A stretch of 64,000 nt of DNA from Callipepla californica brunnescens. Lineage: Eukaryota > Chordata > Aves > Galliformes > Odontophoridae. Within the stretch, counting starts at the first letter, position 1; each line of letters opens with the position of its first letter. Positions 1-11,872 of the stretch are shown here, piece by piece. The notes beneath the pieces were generated by a model. It had not been told where the DNA came from. It did no database searches and saw nothing but the letters and a program-made list of their open reading frames with translations. A program made the translations under genes and the position numbers. Where the stretch lies: contig JALIRH010000139.1 in the NCBI GenBank assembly GCA_023055505.1, forward strand, positions 372,001-436,000, in the 5' to 3' direction.

Positions 1-751
1 TGTTGATAGGGCAGATAGTCACTTCTAATTTTCCCGCCTGTATGTGTATAACCATAAGGACCTGACCTTCTTCAGGGTAGCATGAACGTCTATTTTTAAT
101 ACCTCACATTCTGAAATACAGCAGTGATACAATAAAATTGAGGCGAGTTTCTCTGATTGATAGAGGACAGAACTGTGTCATTTGCTGGATTTAAATGTGC
201 AACTTGAGGGGCCACCTTGTGAGTAACTGACAATTACAAGCATAAGCAGCTATAGATAACTAGACAGCTGCCCTCCAATTGCTAAGTAGTCTTCCAGCTT
301 ACAAAGCTGGAAGTATAGGCCATATTATAATATGTTCTGTTGAAAAGTCAAGTAAGTATTCTTTTGCAAAACTTCAAGAAAAGTTTTAAAAAGGGAAATA
401 AATTTACCAGTAAACACAAACACTGTAGCACTTTTACCTCAGACATGCTTCTCCTCTCAGTCACAGCCATTCATTTTGTTCTCAAAAAAGTTTCCAAATA
501 AAGTTGCACCATACAACATTGGTGTCAACATGCTAAAACCAGTGTTTTATCTTTTCAGTGTGTATAGATTTCAAGAACTTCATGTAAACACCATTCATTT
601 GCTAATCATTTAATGATGCTTCCTGATTGGGTGGGGGGGAGGGGGTAGTTCTAAATAATTGCAATATTTAGCTCTCATTTCCCTTATGGCTGCAGTATGA
701 ACCATAAAGATCACTAGATGCTCTAAGTTAACATTTCTGCAAAGTAATTAT
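1..751. other. Probable ANO2 intron, unique sequence
   Basis: AT-rich sequence without a credible exon, RNA gene or recognisable repeat. Intronic status is inferred: the ANO2 exon at 20,718-21,092 has a consensus donor facing this side, and no later ANO2 exon was found between it and position 1. Confidence 0.45.
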
Positions 752-1440
752 CACAGAATCATAGGGGTTGGAAGGGACCTGAAGAGACTGATTCCAACCC
801 CCCTGCCAAAGCAGCCTCCCTACACCAGGCCACACAGGTAGGTGTCCAGGCAGGTCTTGAATATCTCCAGAGAAGGAGATTCCGCAACCCCCCTGGGCAA
901 CCTGTTCCAGTGTTACCGTAAAGAACTTCTTGAGCACATTTGTGTGGAACCTCCTATGCAGCAGTTTCTGGCCGTTTCCCCTTGTCCTGTCTCCACACAC
1001 ATCTGAAAAGAGTCTGGCCTCACCACTTTGCCACCCACACCTCAGATATTTATAAACCTGGATCAGGTCCCCTCTCAGTCTTCTCTTCTCAAGGCTAAAG
1101 AGATCCAGTTCACTTCTCCTTTCTTCATAGGGGAGATGCTCCAGGCCCTTCACCATTTTTGTAGCCCTCTGCTAGACTCTTTCCAAGAGATCCCTGTCAT
1201 TTTTGTACTGGGGAGCCCAGAACTGGACACAGTACTCCAGATGAGGCCTCACCAGGGCAGAGTAGAGGGGGAGGATCACCTCTGTTGACCTGCTGGCCAC
1301 ACTCTTGGCCACGAAAGCACACTGCTGGCTCATGGTCAACCTGTTGTCCACCAGGATACCCAGGTCCCTCTCTGCAGAGCTCCTCTCCAGCAGGTCATCC
1401 CCCAGTCAGTCCTGGTGCGTGCAATTATTCCTCCCTAGGA
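752..1440 (-). mobile_element. CR1 LINE fragment, 3' part
   Basis: The left edge reads CACAGAATCATAGGGGTTGG, the reverse complement of the avian CR1 3' end. The body follows the CR1 3' region on the minus strand up to about 1,440, where similarity stops near ATTATTCCTCCCTAGG. The copy is 5'-truncated to about 0.7 kb and holds only the tail of ORF2 and the 3' UTR. The open frames of up to 142 codons seen here are by-products of the repeat, not genes. Confidence 0.9.
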
Positions 1441-1604
1441 TTGTTATTTTAAATAGCAGAATGAGTTGTAGATGTCTCTCATCAGCTCACAGGGGAATTC
1501 AGATTTAAGAGAGGGACTGAAAAGGAATAATCATATATTCTGGTGATCATTTGTCAAAAATGTACTAATAACAGGTGACAGTTTAAGTTTCAGTTGATAA
1601 AAAT

Positions 1605-1660
1605 CGGGAGGCTTCTTCTCAGCTTTTGGCTAAAATTAAGCATGTGTCCTATCTCTGGGC
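1605..1660 (+). pseudogene. U2 snRNA-like 5' fragment
   Basis: The stretch beginning near GGCTTCTTCTCAGCTTTTGG resembles the start of U2 snRNA (GCTTCTCGGCCTTTTGGCTAAGATCAAGTG), with a few substitutions and a small insertion. Only the first 40-50 bases are recognisable; the branch-point-recognition region and Sm site are not. It is most likely a truncated retro-copy. A chance match or a U2-derived repeat are alternatives. Confidence 0.45.
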
Positions 1661-3553
1661 ACTACGTTCCAGATTGGCAAAAAGAAAGGCAGAATGATCC
1701 AATTGGTTGCTTCCAACTCCATCACTCATGGCTAGACACATTGCAAAGAGAATTAGTCAGATAAATTGAGAGAAAAGACCAGACAAAGACTATGATCTTC
1801 TTATAATTGAACAAAAGAAAAATACATTGAAGAGTTGTGTTGTTCATGAAGTGTTATCAAATGCTGGGGGATCAGAACTTTTTTATTTTTTTAAAGCCTT
1901 AAAAATCACAATAGGAAACAGGTCATTTTAATAAAGACTAATGCCTTTCTTAGTTACTAATATTAATAAAGTAATGAAAGCAGGGTGAGGTATTTCTTGT
2001 TGCATGTTACAGTATAGAGTTGTAGAATGCTCAGTATTTAGCTTGGGCTTACTAGAACCATGTTTCCCACATCTTCCTCTATTTTTCTAACATTAAAACG
2101 TATCTAATACATCTAACATGAATTTAAAACTATCAATTCCATGTCACGTTTCAGAGGACAAATACGCTAGATTTCTACTGAACTATGAAAATATAACACT
2201 ATAACAGTTATTCCTCTGTGAAGATTCCTTTCCTCATCTTTCAAGCCTTCACCTGCAGTTGTTTGCCTGCATGCCCTTTTTTGTCATTGTCATTCTGATG
2301 ACTAGAAAAGATCTATTCAACTTGTTCCTCCAGGGTTTATTCTATTGAAAACATTACCACATACCAAATTCGGTGCTAAATATAATACAAATTACTCCAA
2401 GAAAACTGTGTTTCTTTTAAATCTTTCATGCCTTATCAGTAAAGTACCTTAGAACCTGTATCAGCTCAAGTCTAAGATTTATTGTAAACTTATCATGAAG
2501 TTTGTAGCAGGAAAAAGAGAGATGTATTTTAATCATGAAAACTCATATAGACGTTTAAAAAAATGCATTCTTAATTTCAATTATAATGTGGCTAGTGAAA
2601 ACTGAAGACATTTGTTCTTTTTAAATAAAATCTAAACACTTTGAAGTGTCTTGCTAGTTAAGCATTTTAAGGTAAACTAAGTAGAAAAATTCTGTCTGAC
2701 TAGAAATTTAGATTTGTCAGTTAACTTTAGATATCTAACTTCAGTAGAAACCTAAGTGAAAACTTTGACATTCTGAAGTTAATATCACTTCCTTATTTTC
2801 CGCCCACTATGACAGTTACAGTTGTTTAGAACTAATATTGAATATTTATCACTGACACCATACTCTTCTAGATTACAGTTTACCAGTTCCAAACAGACCC
2901 TAGACTGAGTAGCTCTACAGTGAAGCATTCCATAGAATGAGGAGTTTAGGAAGAAGCCCTACTGTTTCATAAGAGTATGGTGTGTAAAAAAAGATGGAGT
3001 GCTGTGTGTTCACCTCATAGACTTCCCCTGGTGTTTTTATTCTGCTGGAACACTTTTGACTTCTACCCCACCATTCGTCATATGTCAGCCATGTTATGTA
3101 AGGATAAAGCATTCTCCAGAGTTTATTTAGACACTCTAATACAAGCTAAAAGTTTTACTCTAAAGGCATTGTTTGTCAGACACAATTAAGACAATAAAAA
3201 GTCAAAAGTAATAATTACACTCTGGCATAGTCTCAGGCTTTTTTTTGTTCTGTTTGTTTTGTTGTTGTTTTTTTAAAACAGTGTTAACATATTGCTACTA
3301 TATTACAATAAAATTCATTCTTGAATGCTACATTTTAGTCATGATTTCCTCAACATCAAATAACTCAGTCACTCTGTATTAAAGGAATACAGGAATGTTT
3401 AACACATTACAGGGAAATAGTTATTTTAAAATACTGTTTAAAGAAATAGATTTCCACTGTGTATCTTTTTAGGAAGATAAATGCTGGAGGGTAGAAGGAA
3501 GTGATTAACTACTGTCTTAAGAGAGTCCAAGAAAATTGTTAATCTTTCTAAGA

Positions 3554-3556
<3 letters not shown>

Positions 3557-3587
<31 letters not shown>
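3557..3587. repeat. Poly(A) run, 31 bp
   Basis: Thirty-one consecutive A residues. No retro-copied gene is recognisable immediately upstream, so it may be a simple repeat or the tail of an old insertion. Confidence 0.9.
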
Positions 3588-3589
<2 letters not shown>

Positions 3590-4962
3590 ACACAGGAAGT
3601 GGAAAGCATGCATCTTTCCTTGTTAGAAAGACCGACTATGGGCCTTTAACATGTTATCCTTTTGTGATTATTAAATAGACAGATGTATACCAGACAGAAA
3701 GTCTATATAGCTTCAACTTAATGTGATCAGACATCATTTGCTGACATTCATAATACTAGCCATACCAGATGAGCAACAGTGTGACAGCTTGCAGGGCAGA
3801 AAACAGGTCACATTCACTTACAGATTGTCTCTCTGAGCAGAACTGATAACGGGAAGTCCAAAAACACAGGCACACTTCCTCTGAAGAAGGTGGAAATACT
3901 TAGTAGCACACTACAGAATGAAGAGAAACTGCTAGAAACTAAAGCACAAATGTTATTAAGAACAGGTTGTTAAGTCTGCTATACAGTAGAACCATTAGCA
4001 GTGAATAGCAAATATGTTGAGATTGTTGTTCATTTCTAATTACCTCTGAAAGAAACTGAAAATGTATTTTGGATATCACAATGTACTTTCCAGATTATTT
4101 TCAATGCATTTGCCTAAGAACAGTAATTACCACAGCAAGAATGGTTTTTATTTTTTTGGAATTGTCACTGAGCTATAAAATTTTGAAATAAGGTACTGTG
4201 TAAGCACCTTCATCCATATATTAAAGTATATTCAGTATCTCCTTGCTTTGTCATTATCCCAAATGTTTTCCTTGATTTCCACTAGTACACTTTAAGAAAA
4301 TAGCATATCCTCTTTGTTTATGCAGCTTAAAAAACTTTAAGTCACACCGAACATTTTTGTAGCTTTGTTTCAGTAAATTTGTAATTTTTCCCATATTTCT
4401 TCTATATTAAATAGTTTGTTATAAAATAACAGTACTTGATAATACACTAAAATTTTGAAAAGGAAGTCTAAGTAACAAATCTGCATACACTGACTTCACA
4501 AGGGGTACGTATGCTCAGCATCAAAAAGTCTCTATAAAAGCCAGGTAGTAACAGGATAATTGTGTAAGGTCTGCCTCTTGTTCAGAGGCTAAGAATGCTC
4601 AAGCCAAATCTTTCATGTAGCTCAAGCCCCATAGTCATTAGATGAGCATGGCACTGCAACTTTTGTATATATTTACTTCTATAAATCAGGATAACTATAA
4701 ACAAATGCTAAGCAAAATTTTTCTAAAGCCAAGGGAAACAATGTCTTCATACTAGTGCTGGAGGCTGTAGAATCTAACCATCACTTTTAAAACTCTGACA
4801 GAGTAACAGACTGAAGTTTGCATCTTAAGTGAGTACTTTAAAGACCATTCCTAAACTGAATTTACAGAAAGTCCTCTAACAAAAACCTTGTTAGGCTAGA
4901 TTTTGAGTTCCTCAGTATGGTTGGCTTCTAAAGATCTTCAATGACTGCTTGCTCGATGACAA

Positions 4963-5755
4963 TCACAATCTCAGAATTGTAGGGGTTGGAAGGGTCCTAT
5001 AGAGATCATGTAGTCCAACCCCCCTGCCAAAGCAGGCTCACTACACCAGGTCACACAGGTAGGTGTCCTTCAGGTCTTGAACATCTCCAAAGAAGGAGAC
5101 TTCATAGCCTCTCTGGGCAGCCTGTTCCACTGTTCCATCACCTGTGCTGTGAAGAAGTTCTTACACGCATTTGTGTGGAACTTCCTATGATTCTGTTTGT
5201 GACCATTTCCCTTATCCTGTCACCACACACTGCTGAGAGAAGTCTGGCCTCATCCCTTTGCCTCCTGCTCCTTAGATATTTGTAGAAATGGATCAGATCC
5301 CCTCTGAGTCTTCTTTTTTTTCAAGGCTGAACAGACCCAGGTCTCTCAGCCTTTCCTCATAAGGGAGGTGTTTTCACACCCTTTATCATCTTGGTAGCCC
5401 TCCACTGGACTCTTCACAGGAAATCCCTGTCTTTTATTGTACCAGAGAGCCCAGAACTGGACAAAATACTCCAGGTTAGGTTTCACCGGGGTAGAGTAGT
5501 AGGGCAGGATCTCCTTCCTTGACCTGCTACCTATGCTCTTTTTAATGCACCCCAGGATCCCATTGGCCTTCTTGGCCAGCAGGGCACCCTGCTGGCTCAT
5601 GGCCAGCCTGTCATCCACCAGGACACCCAGGTCCCACTTCTCAGAGCTCCTCTCCAGTAGGTCATCCCCCAACCTCAAGCAGTGCATGCTGTTATTCCTC
5701 CCTAGGTGCAAGACATTACACTTGGTCCTACTAAACCTCAAAGATGCTCAGGACA
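4963..5755 (-). mobile_element. CR1 LINE fragment, 3' part
   Basis: A second minus-strand CR1 copy. The 3' end at about 4,963 (AATCACAATCTCAGAATTGT, then GGGGTTGGAAGGGTCC) is followed by the same order of motifs as the copy at 752-1,440, running slightly further 5'. It is truncated at about 0.8 kb and has no intact ORF2. Confidence 0.9.
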
Positions 5756-8196
5756 CAATCTAATAACAGAGCAACTGCTACAATATTCACTGGCATCACT
5801 GGATGAGTATTGTACGTATTCAGTGTACGAAACATGAATAAATCTGTACAAGAACAGTTCAGATGAGATAACACATCTCCTTAACTCCAAGCTCATCAGA
5901 AAGGACTTAACAGTATTAGGATCAAAAAGTGCACTTTTTTTTAATCGTTTTATCTGTCTTCAGGAAACGCATCTGTCTCAAGCAAAACTGTGGCTTATTC
6001 GTGGGAAGCATCATCAGATCTGCTGGTTTAATACTTACCACAAAATGCCTTTAGTTCTGGGCTTACAATAAGAAGCTTATTCTGAGATCAGATACTCAGA
6101 ATTATCCTGCAAAACTGGGATCAAAAAAAAAACAGCCAGAATTTTTTTTTTCCAATCCAGTTTTGAGCAGCATCTGACAAACTATGAGAAATGAGCAGAC
6201 TAAGGCATGCCAATAAATTAATTCCATATTTTGTCTTCCTATAGAACTAGTATAGAAAATTGTATGTTTGCTTTCCATTTCCACATGTTCTTTCTGACTT
6301 TGATATTACACAAAATTTTAGTTGTGTTTAAAAGTAATTTAAATGCAGAGTAATAGCTTCACCAAGAAAGTTCTATGGTCAAATGAGATCTCATTTACAC
6401 CAGTTTAAGAGGATAGCATACATGCAGTGTACTCCCACTGCAATTTATCTTGGCTACTCTGTTATGTTTCTTTACACTCAAATGATGATATTGGTAAAAG
6501 AGAATCCACTAATTTGTTTTTGGTTTACACAGAACACACAGGATTCTCATCTGTAGTATGCCTCAGCAGTACTATAAATAACAGTAACCATATAGATCCA
6601 GAGCTGGTTAATATCACTTTCGCATACTAAAAACATAATTTTAAATTTAATACTGACTGTTATACTGACTATTATAAGTGTTCAGCAAGGTTGTTGCAAA
6701 AAAAAAACAAAAACAAAAACACAACACAGTCATCGCAGATGACTGAACTGATGTTTCAGCTGCAAAAGTTTCAAAAGGAAAATTCACACATATACAAAAT
6801 GACAAAATGATTGGTCAAATATTATGATTTTAGAAGTATCTTATATTTCAATATTTTTAAATAAATACACAATCTAGCTCCTTCAAATATTTATAGAGAT
6901 ATTAAAAAATTAATTAAAATGCTTCTATTTGACCAAAAGTACAAACATGTACACAGTAGTATACTTAACTTTGGAAGTCTAAGAAGTGCCTTAATTCTCC
7001 TTAAGTCCACACAGTGTATATACATATACATTATACATATACACACGTGCACACACACAATTTGAGTCACCTTCTTGAACTTCAACACTCCATGAAGACT
7101 GCCTCAGCATTCAAATCTCCTGCTCACAGTCACATTTATGTAACTGGATAGGGATGTTCTTTAGCTAGATTAACTCCCTAAAAAAAAAAACAATACTGGC
7201 TTTAAACAAAGATACATTTGGATCAGCACTGTAAGTTATCAACTGCTGACAACACTACAAGAAAGAGGAACGTACAAAACACATTGCTCAAGGTAGAAAA
7301 GAAGAGGAAATACAGAATCCTTCACTTAGACCAGCCTAATATGAGCCATCAGGATGCTTTCAAAATTTAACGTTCAATCTTTTCTTCTTTTACTTGTTAC
7401 TGTTTGTTTTACTAAAACTTTCTGGATTCTATGTTCCTCATATTTAACCACTGAACTGTAATGAATTCCCAGATAATTGTGATTAAATATTAATTGTATT
7501 TTCCATTTCAATCTAAGATACAGTGTAGAGGTATGCATCAGTCTAATCATAATATATATTCTACAAACTCAGCTAAACTCAGGACAATTAAATTTGCAAA
7601 AGTGCACTTTCTGCCATCAAAGCAGAATAAAAAAGATTGACAAGCTATACTTAATAAAAGTTATGTATTATTTATTTTGTATTTATGATTAGTAGCTGAA
7701 GTTTTGTAATTCACAAAAAGCATTCTATAATGAATAGATTTGTTACAGGAAAATGGCAGAATAAAACAAATTTGCTGAGCAGAAAGAAAAGTTGAATACA
7801 GAGCCTGTGCACAGGAAAAAGAGAATATCATGTAAAGAACAGAAACAACAAAAAAACAAACAAACAAAAAAAAACCACCCTGCATAAAGAGCTTTAACTT
7901 GTGAAAATTAACTATAAAGTTTAATACAGGCATGATGCTAAGAGACAGCTTCCTACTTTGCATTCTCATTTCTCTCCACATGAATACATTTTCATGCTTG
8001 AAAACACATTTGCCACTTAATTCTCTAGCCTCTACTTGAGCTCTTTTTGAATGTTCTGTTCGAGAATACATTTCAACTAAAACAGACATGAAAACGGTAA
8101 CAAAACTATATGCAGCCCACTTTGACAGGGCAGGAACAGGAAGTCATGTTGACACTTGTACAATCAAGATCTACAAAAGCTATCAGATTATAACAG
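5756..8196. other. Probable ANO2 intron, unique sequence
   Basis: AT-rich sequence between two CR1 copies. A short (TA/CA)-rich tract lies near 7,015-7,060. No exon or RNA gene was recognised; the 142-codon minus-strand frame at 7,661-8,089 is AT-driven, has no recognisable domain and no good splice sites. Confidence 0.4.
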
Positions 8197-10250
8197 TCAC
8201 TGAATCATAGGGTTTTGACAGGTGTTTCTACTCCTATTCTAATTTCCCTGTTAAAGCAGTTGCCCTGGACAGGAAAGCATCCAGGTGGATTTTGAATATC
8301 TCCAGAGACTGAAAACTTCACAACCACTATGCAGTTTGTTCACTCCCAAAGTATAGAAGTCTTTCCACATGTTTGTATGGAACTTCTTGTGTTTCAGTTT
8401 GTGCTCATTGTCCTTTGTTCTGTCATTAGATACCGTCAGTCACACCTCAGTCTTCTCCAAGCTGAACAGTCTCAGGTCTCAGTCTTTCCTCTTAAGTGAG
8501 ATTCTTCAGGCCCCCAGTACTCTTTGAGGCCCTCTGCTGAACTCACTCCAGAATTTCGTAGTCATTTTTGAATGTGGGAATCCAGAAGACAGTATTCCAG
8601 ATGTCACTTTGCCAGAACAGAGTAGAGTGGTTGGATAATTCCCATTAGCCTGCTGGCCATGACTTTTTTAATGCACCCTGGGATACCTTCAGCCTTTTTG
8701 TCCAAAGGGGCACACTACTGTCTTAACCAGGTCCCCCAGATCCTTCTCTGCAGTTCCTCTCCAGCAGCTCAGCCCTTAACCTGTACTGATACATGCGGTT
8801 ATTCCTCCCCAGGTGCAGGAATCTACAATTGTTAAACCTAATCATGTTCCTGTCTGTTCAACTCTCCAATCTGTCCATGTCTTAGTAAATGGCAGCACAG
8901 CCTTCCAGTGTATCAGCCACTCCTCCCAGCTTTATATCAGCAAACTTGCTGAGGGTGGACTCTATCCCGTCGTTCACATCATTGATGAAGGCCAAACCAC
9001 ATACCAGCCCCTTGAGAACAGCACTAGTTACAGGCCTCTAATCAGACTCTGTGCCACTGATCACAACTCTGAACTCTTCCAGTCAGCCACTTCTCAATCC
9101 ACCTCGTTGTTCATTCATCTGTCACACACATACTAATCTTACCTATAAGAATATTATGGGAAACAGTGTCAAACACCTTCCTGAAGTCAAGGTATACAAC
9201 ATCCACTGCTCTCCTCTCATCTACTCAACTGGTAATGACATCATAGAAAGCTACAGGATTGATCAAATATGATTTCCCCTTGGTGAATCAATGTTGAATA
9301 CTCACGATTACTTTACTTATTCCAATTTCTTGCAGATGGCATCCAGAATAAGCTGTTTCATCACCATCCCCAGGACAGAGGGTGACTGGCCTGTAGTTTT
9401 CCAGCTGATCTTCTTGCCCTTTTTAAAGGCTGTTGCAGCACTGGCTTTCCTTCAGTCTTCAGGCACCTATCCTATTTTCCATGACCTTCCAAATATGACA
9501 GAGCGTGGTTTGGCAGCCACTTCTGCCAGCCCCCTCAACACACATGGCTGCATTGATAAGGGCCCTTGGATCTGCATGCCTTGAGTTTGCCAATAGATAA
9601 TTTCTGAACAGATCTTCCTTGATCAAGGAGAAGCCTTCCTTTCCCCAGACTTTCCCTCTTAAGATGGTCTGGAATTCCTGAGGGGCAGACTTGGCACAAA
9701 AGGCTGAAGCAAAAAAGACAGTAACTGCCTTCTAATTGTCTTCTCTTAACAAAGCACCTGCATCATCCAGCAACTGGCCCACACTTTCCTTAGCCTTCCT
9801 TTTAATTTGACATACTTAAATAAACCTTCCCTGTTGTCCTTCACCTCCCTCACCAGATTATATTCCAAGTGGGCCTTGGACATGCTTTGTGGCATGCCCT
9901 AACAACTCTCTTATGTCTCTCACACATGGTCAGACCCTCTTTCCACATTTTATAGGCTTTTCTGTTTGAGTATTTCATTTTGCTCCTTGCTCCTTGCTTG
10001 CAGGTCTCCTGACACCTCTGCTTGATTTCTTGCTCTTAGGTACGCATCCATCTTCAAATTGGAAGAAGTGGTGCTTGAATGTCAATGAACTCTCTCAGAC
10101 CACTTTAGCATCCAGTGCTCTAACCCACAGCATACCTCCAAGTATACAGGTTGAAGAAGCCAACATTGGTTCTCCTGATGTTTTGGACTGCAACTGTACA
10201 TATTGCCTTGTTTCTTCTTCCATGCATGATCCTAATGATCCAGATTCTAT
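8197..10250 (-). mobile_element. Long, degraded CR1 LINE copy
   Basis: Starting at TCACTGAATCATAGGGTTTT (the CR1 3' end) this copy extends about 2 kb on the minus strand, through the 3' UTR, the reverse-transcriptase part of ORF2 (minus-strand frames near 9,150-9,560 give YLDF and FDTVSHNI-type motifs) and on into the endonuclease/RT linker. It has many stops and frameshifts, so no protein is made. The right end meets an oppositely oriented CR1 at about 10,255. It is more eroded than that partner. Confidence 0.85.
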
Positions 10251-10254
10251 CTGA

Positions 10255-11872
10255 AAAACTGGAGGGACTTATTGACAGGTCTTTAAACTAGGTATGAAGG
10301 GGGAAGGGGACAAAATGAGGGCTGCTGGGGCCGAGGGGGTAGTTCGAGGCTGAAAACGGAGCTTGATGGGTGAAGAGACAGGGAGAGAGGCGGGAGGATG
10401 CTGATTCCCTTAAGTGCCTGTACACTAATGTGCACAGCATGGGAAATAAACAGGAAGAGCTGGAGATCTGCATGCAGTTGCAAGGCCATGATCTCATTGC
10501 AATCACGGAGACGTGGTAAGACAGCTTGCGTGACTGGAATGTTGTCATGGAGGGCTATGTGCTTTTTAGGAAAGATTGGCTGGCAAGGCGAGGTGGTGGA
10601 GTTGCTCTTTATGTGAGAGAGCAGCTAGAATGTATTGAACTCCACCTGGGGGAGAGTGACGTAGCAGTGGAGAGCTTGTGGGTAAGAATTGAGGGGCAGG
10701 CTGGTAAGGGTGACACTGTTGTGGGTGTGTAATACAGGCCCCCTGATCAGGAGGAGGAGGTTGATGAGGCCTTCCATAAGCAACTGGAAGTAGTGCCACA
10801 TTCCCAAGCGCTGGTGCTTATGGGAGACTTCAATTATCAAGATATTTGCTGGATGAGAAACATGGCCAAGAACACACAGTCCAGACAGTTCTTGCAATGT
10901 GCTGAAGACAACTTTCTGATGCAGGTGTTGGAGGAACCGATGCAGGGAGAGGTGTTACTGGACCTTATTCTCACTAACAAGGAAGGACTTGTTAAGGAAG
11001 TAAAGGTTGGGGGCAGCTTGGGTTGTAGTGATCACGAGATGATGGAGTTCAAGATCCTGCGTGGAAGGAACAAAGCAAACAGTTGGATTGCTATCCTGGA
11101 CTTCAGGAGAGCCAACTTTGATCTCTTCTGGGACCTACTTGGAGCTACCCCATGGGTTAGGATGTTAGAAGGTAAGGGGGCCTGTGAGAGCTGGTCAGCA
11201 TTTAAACAGTTCTTCTTCCAAGCTCAGGATCAGTGCATCACTGTGAGCAAGAAATAGGGAAAGAGTGGACATGCGTAGATGAACAAGGAGCTCACGCACA
11301 AGCTCAAAGGGAAGAAGAAAGTCCATGAAACGTGGAGAAAGGCTCTGACCACTTGGGAAGAATAGAGAAACGTTGTCAGGGCCTGCAGGGACGCGACGAG
11401 GAAGGCCCACCTGGAAATGAATCTGGCAAAAGTGGTAAAGGATAATAAAAAAGGCGTTTTTAAGTATGTTAACAGTGAAAGGGAGACTAGGGAGAATGTG
11501 GGCCCTCTACCAAGCGAGGGGGTGGTCTGTTAACAGGGGATGCTGAGAAGGCAGAGATACTGAACACCTTCTTTGCTTCTGTCTTCAGTGAAAAAGCTCT
11601 CCCTCAGGAATCCCAGGCCCTGGAGGTTAGTGAGAGGGACTGGGGAATGGGAAGCTTTCCTTTAGTCAAGGAAGAGGTGGCCTGTGAGTGCCTAGGCAAT
11701 GCTAATGTTCATAAATCCATGGGACCCAATAGGGTGCATCCACAGAAGCTGAGGGAGCTGGCGGATATGACTGCTGAACCGCTCTCTATCATCTTTGAGA
11801 GGTCTTGGAGATTGGGGGATGTGCCTGATGACTGGAGGATAGCCAATGTCACTCTGGTCTTCAAAGTCACTG
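10255..11872 (+). mobile_element. CR1 LINE copy, 5' ORF2 part
   Basis: A plus-strand CR1 piece encoding the apurinic-type endonuclease of ORF2. A 154-codon frame at 10,793-11,257 contains LMGDFNYQDICW and the GCSDHEMMEF motif typical of CR1 endonucleases. A further frame at 11,647-11,916 gives the linker into the reverse transcriptase (GPNRVHPQKLRELAD, then DVPDDWRIANVTLVFK). It stops in early RT at about 11,872, so it lacks the RT core and the 3' end. Several stops and frameshifts separate the frames. A copy that stops before the 3' end is unusual for a target-primed insertion. Confidence 0.85.

Larger units (their letters stand above)
1441..4962. other. Probable ANO2 intron, mostly unique
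   Basis: No exon with splice sites and no long credible frame was found. It contains the U2-like fragment near 1,605 and an uninterrupted run of 31 A at 3,557-3,587. The remainder shows no structure that I can name. Confidence 0.4.

Noticed and set aside
728..1156. 142-codon minus-strand frame as a gene
   Set aside because: It lies wholly in a CR1 3' region and has no ORF2 motif.
7661..8089. 142-codon minus-strand frame as a gene
   Set aside because: No recognisable domain, hydrophobic and AT-driven composition, no splice signals.
8197..11872. Single CR1 with 5' inversion by twin priming
   Set aside because: Both arms appear to include the endonuclease-RT linker, so they overlap on the element; two insertions or a rearrangement fits better. 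Kept as a question in the findings.
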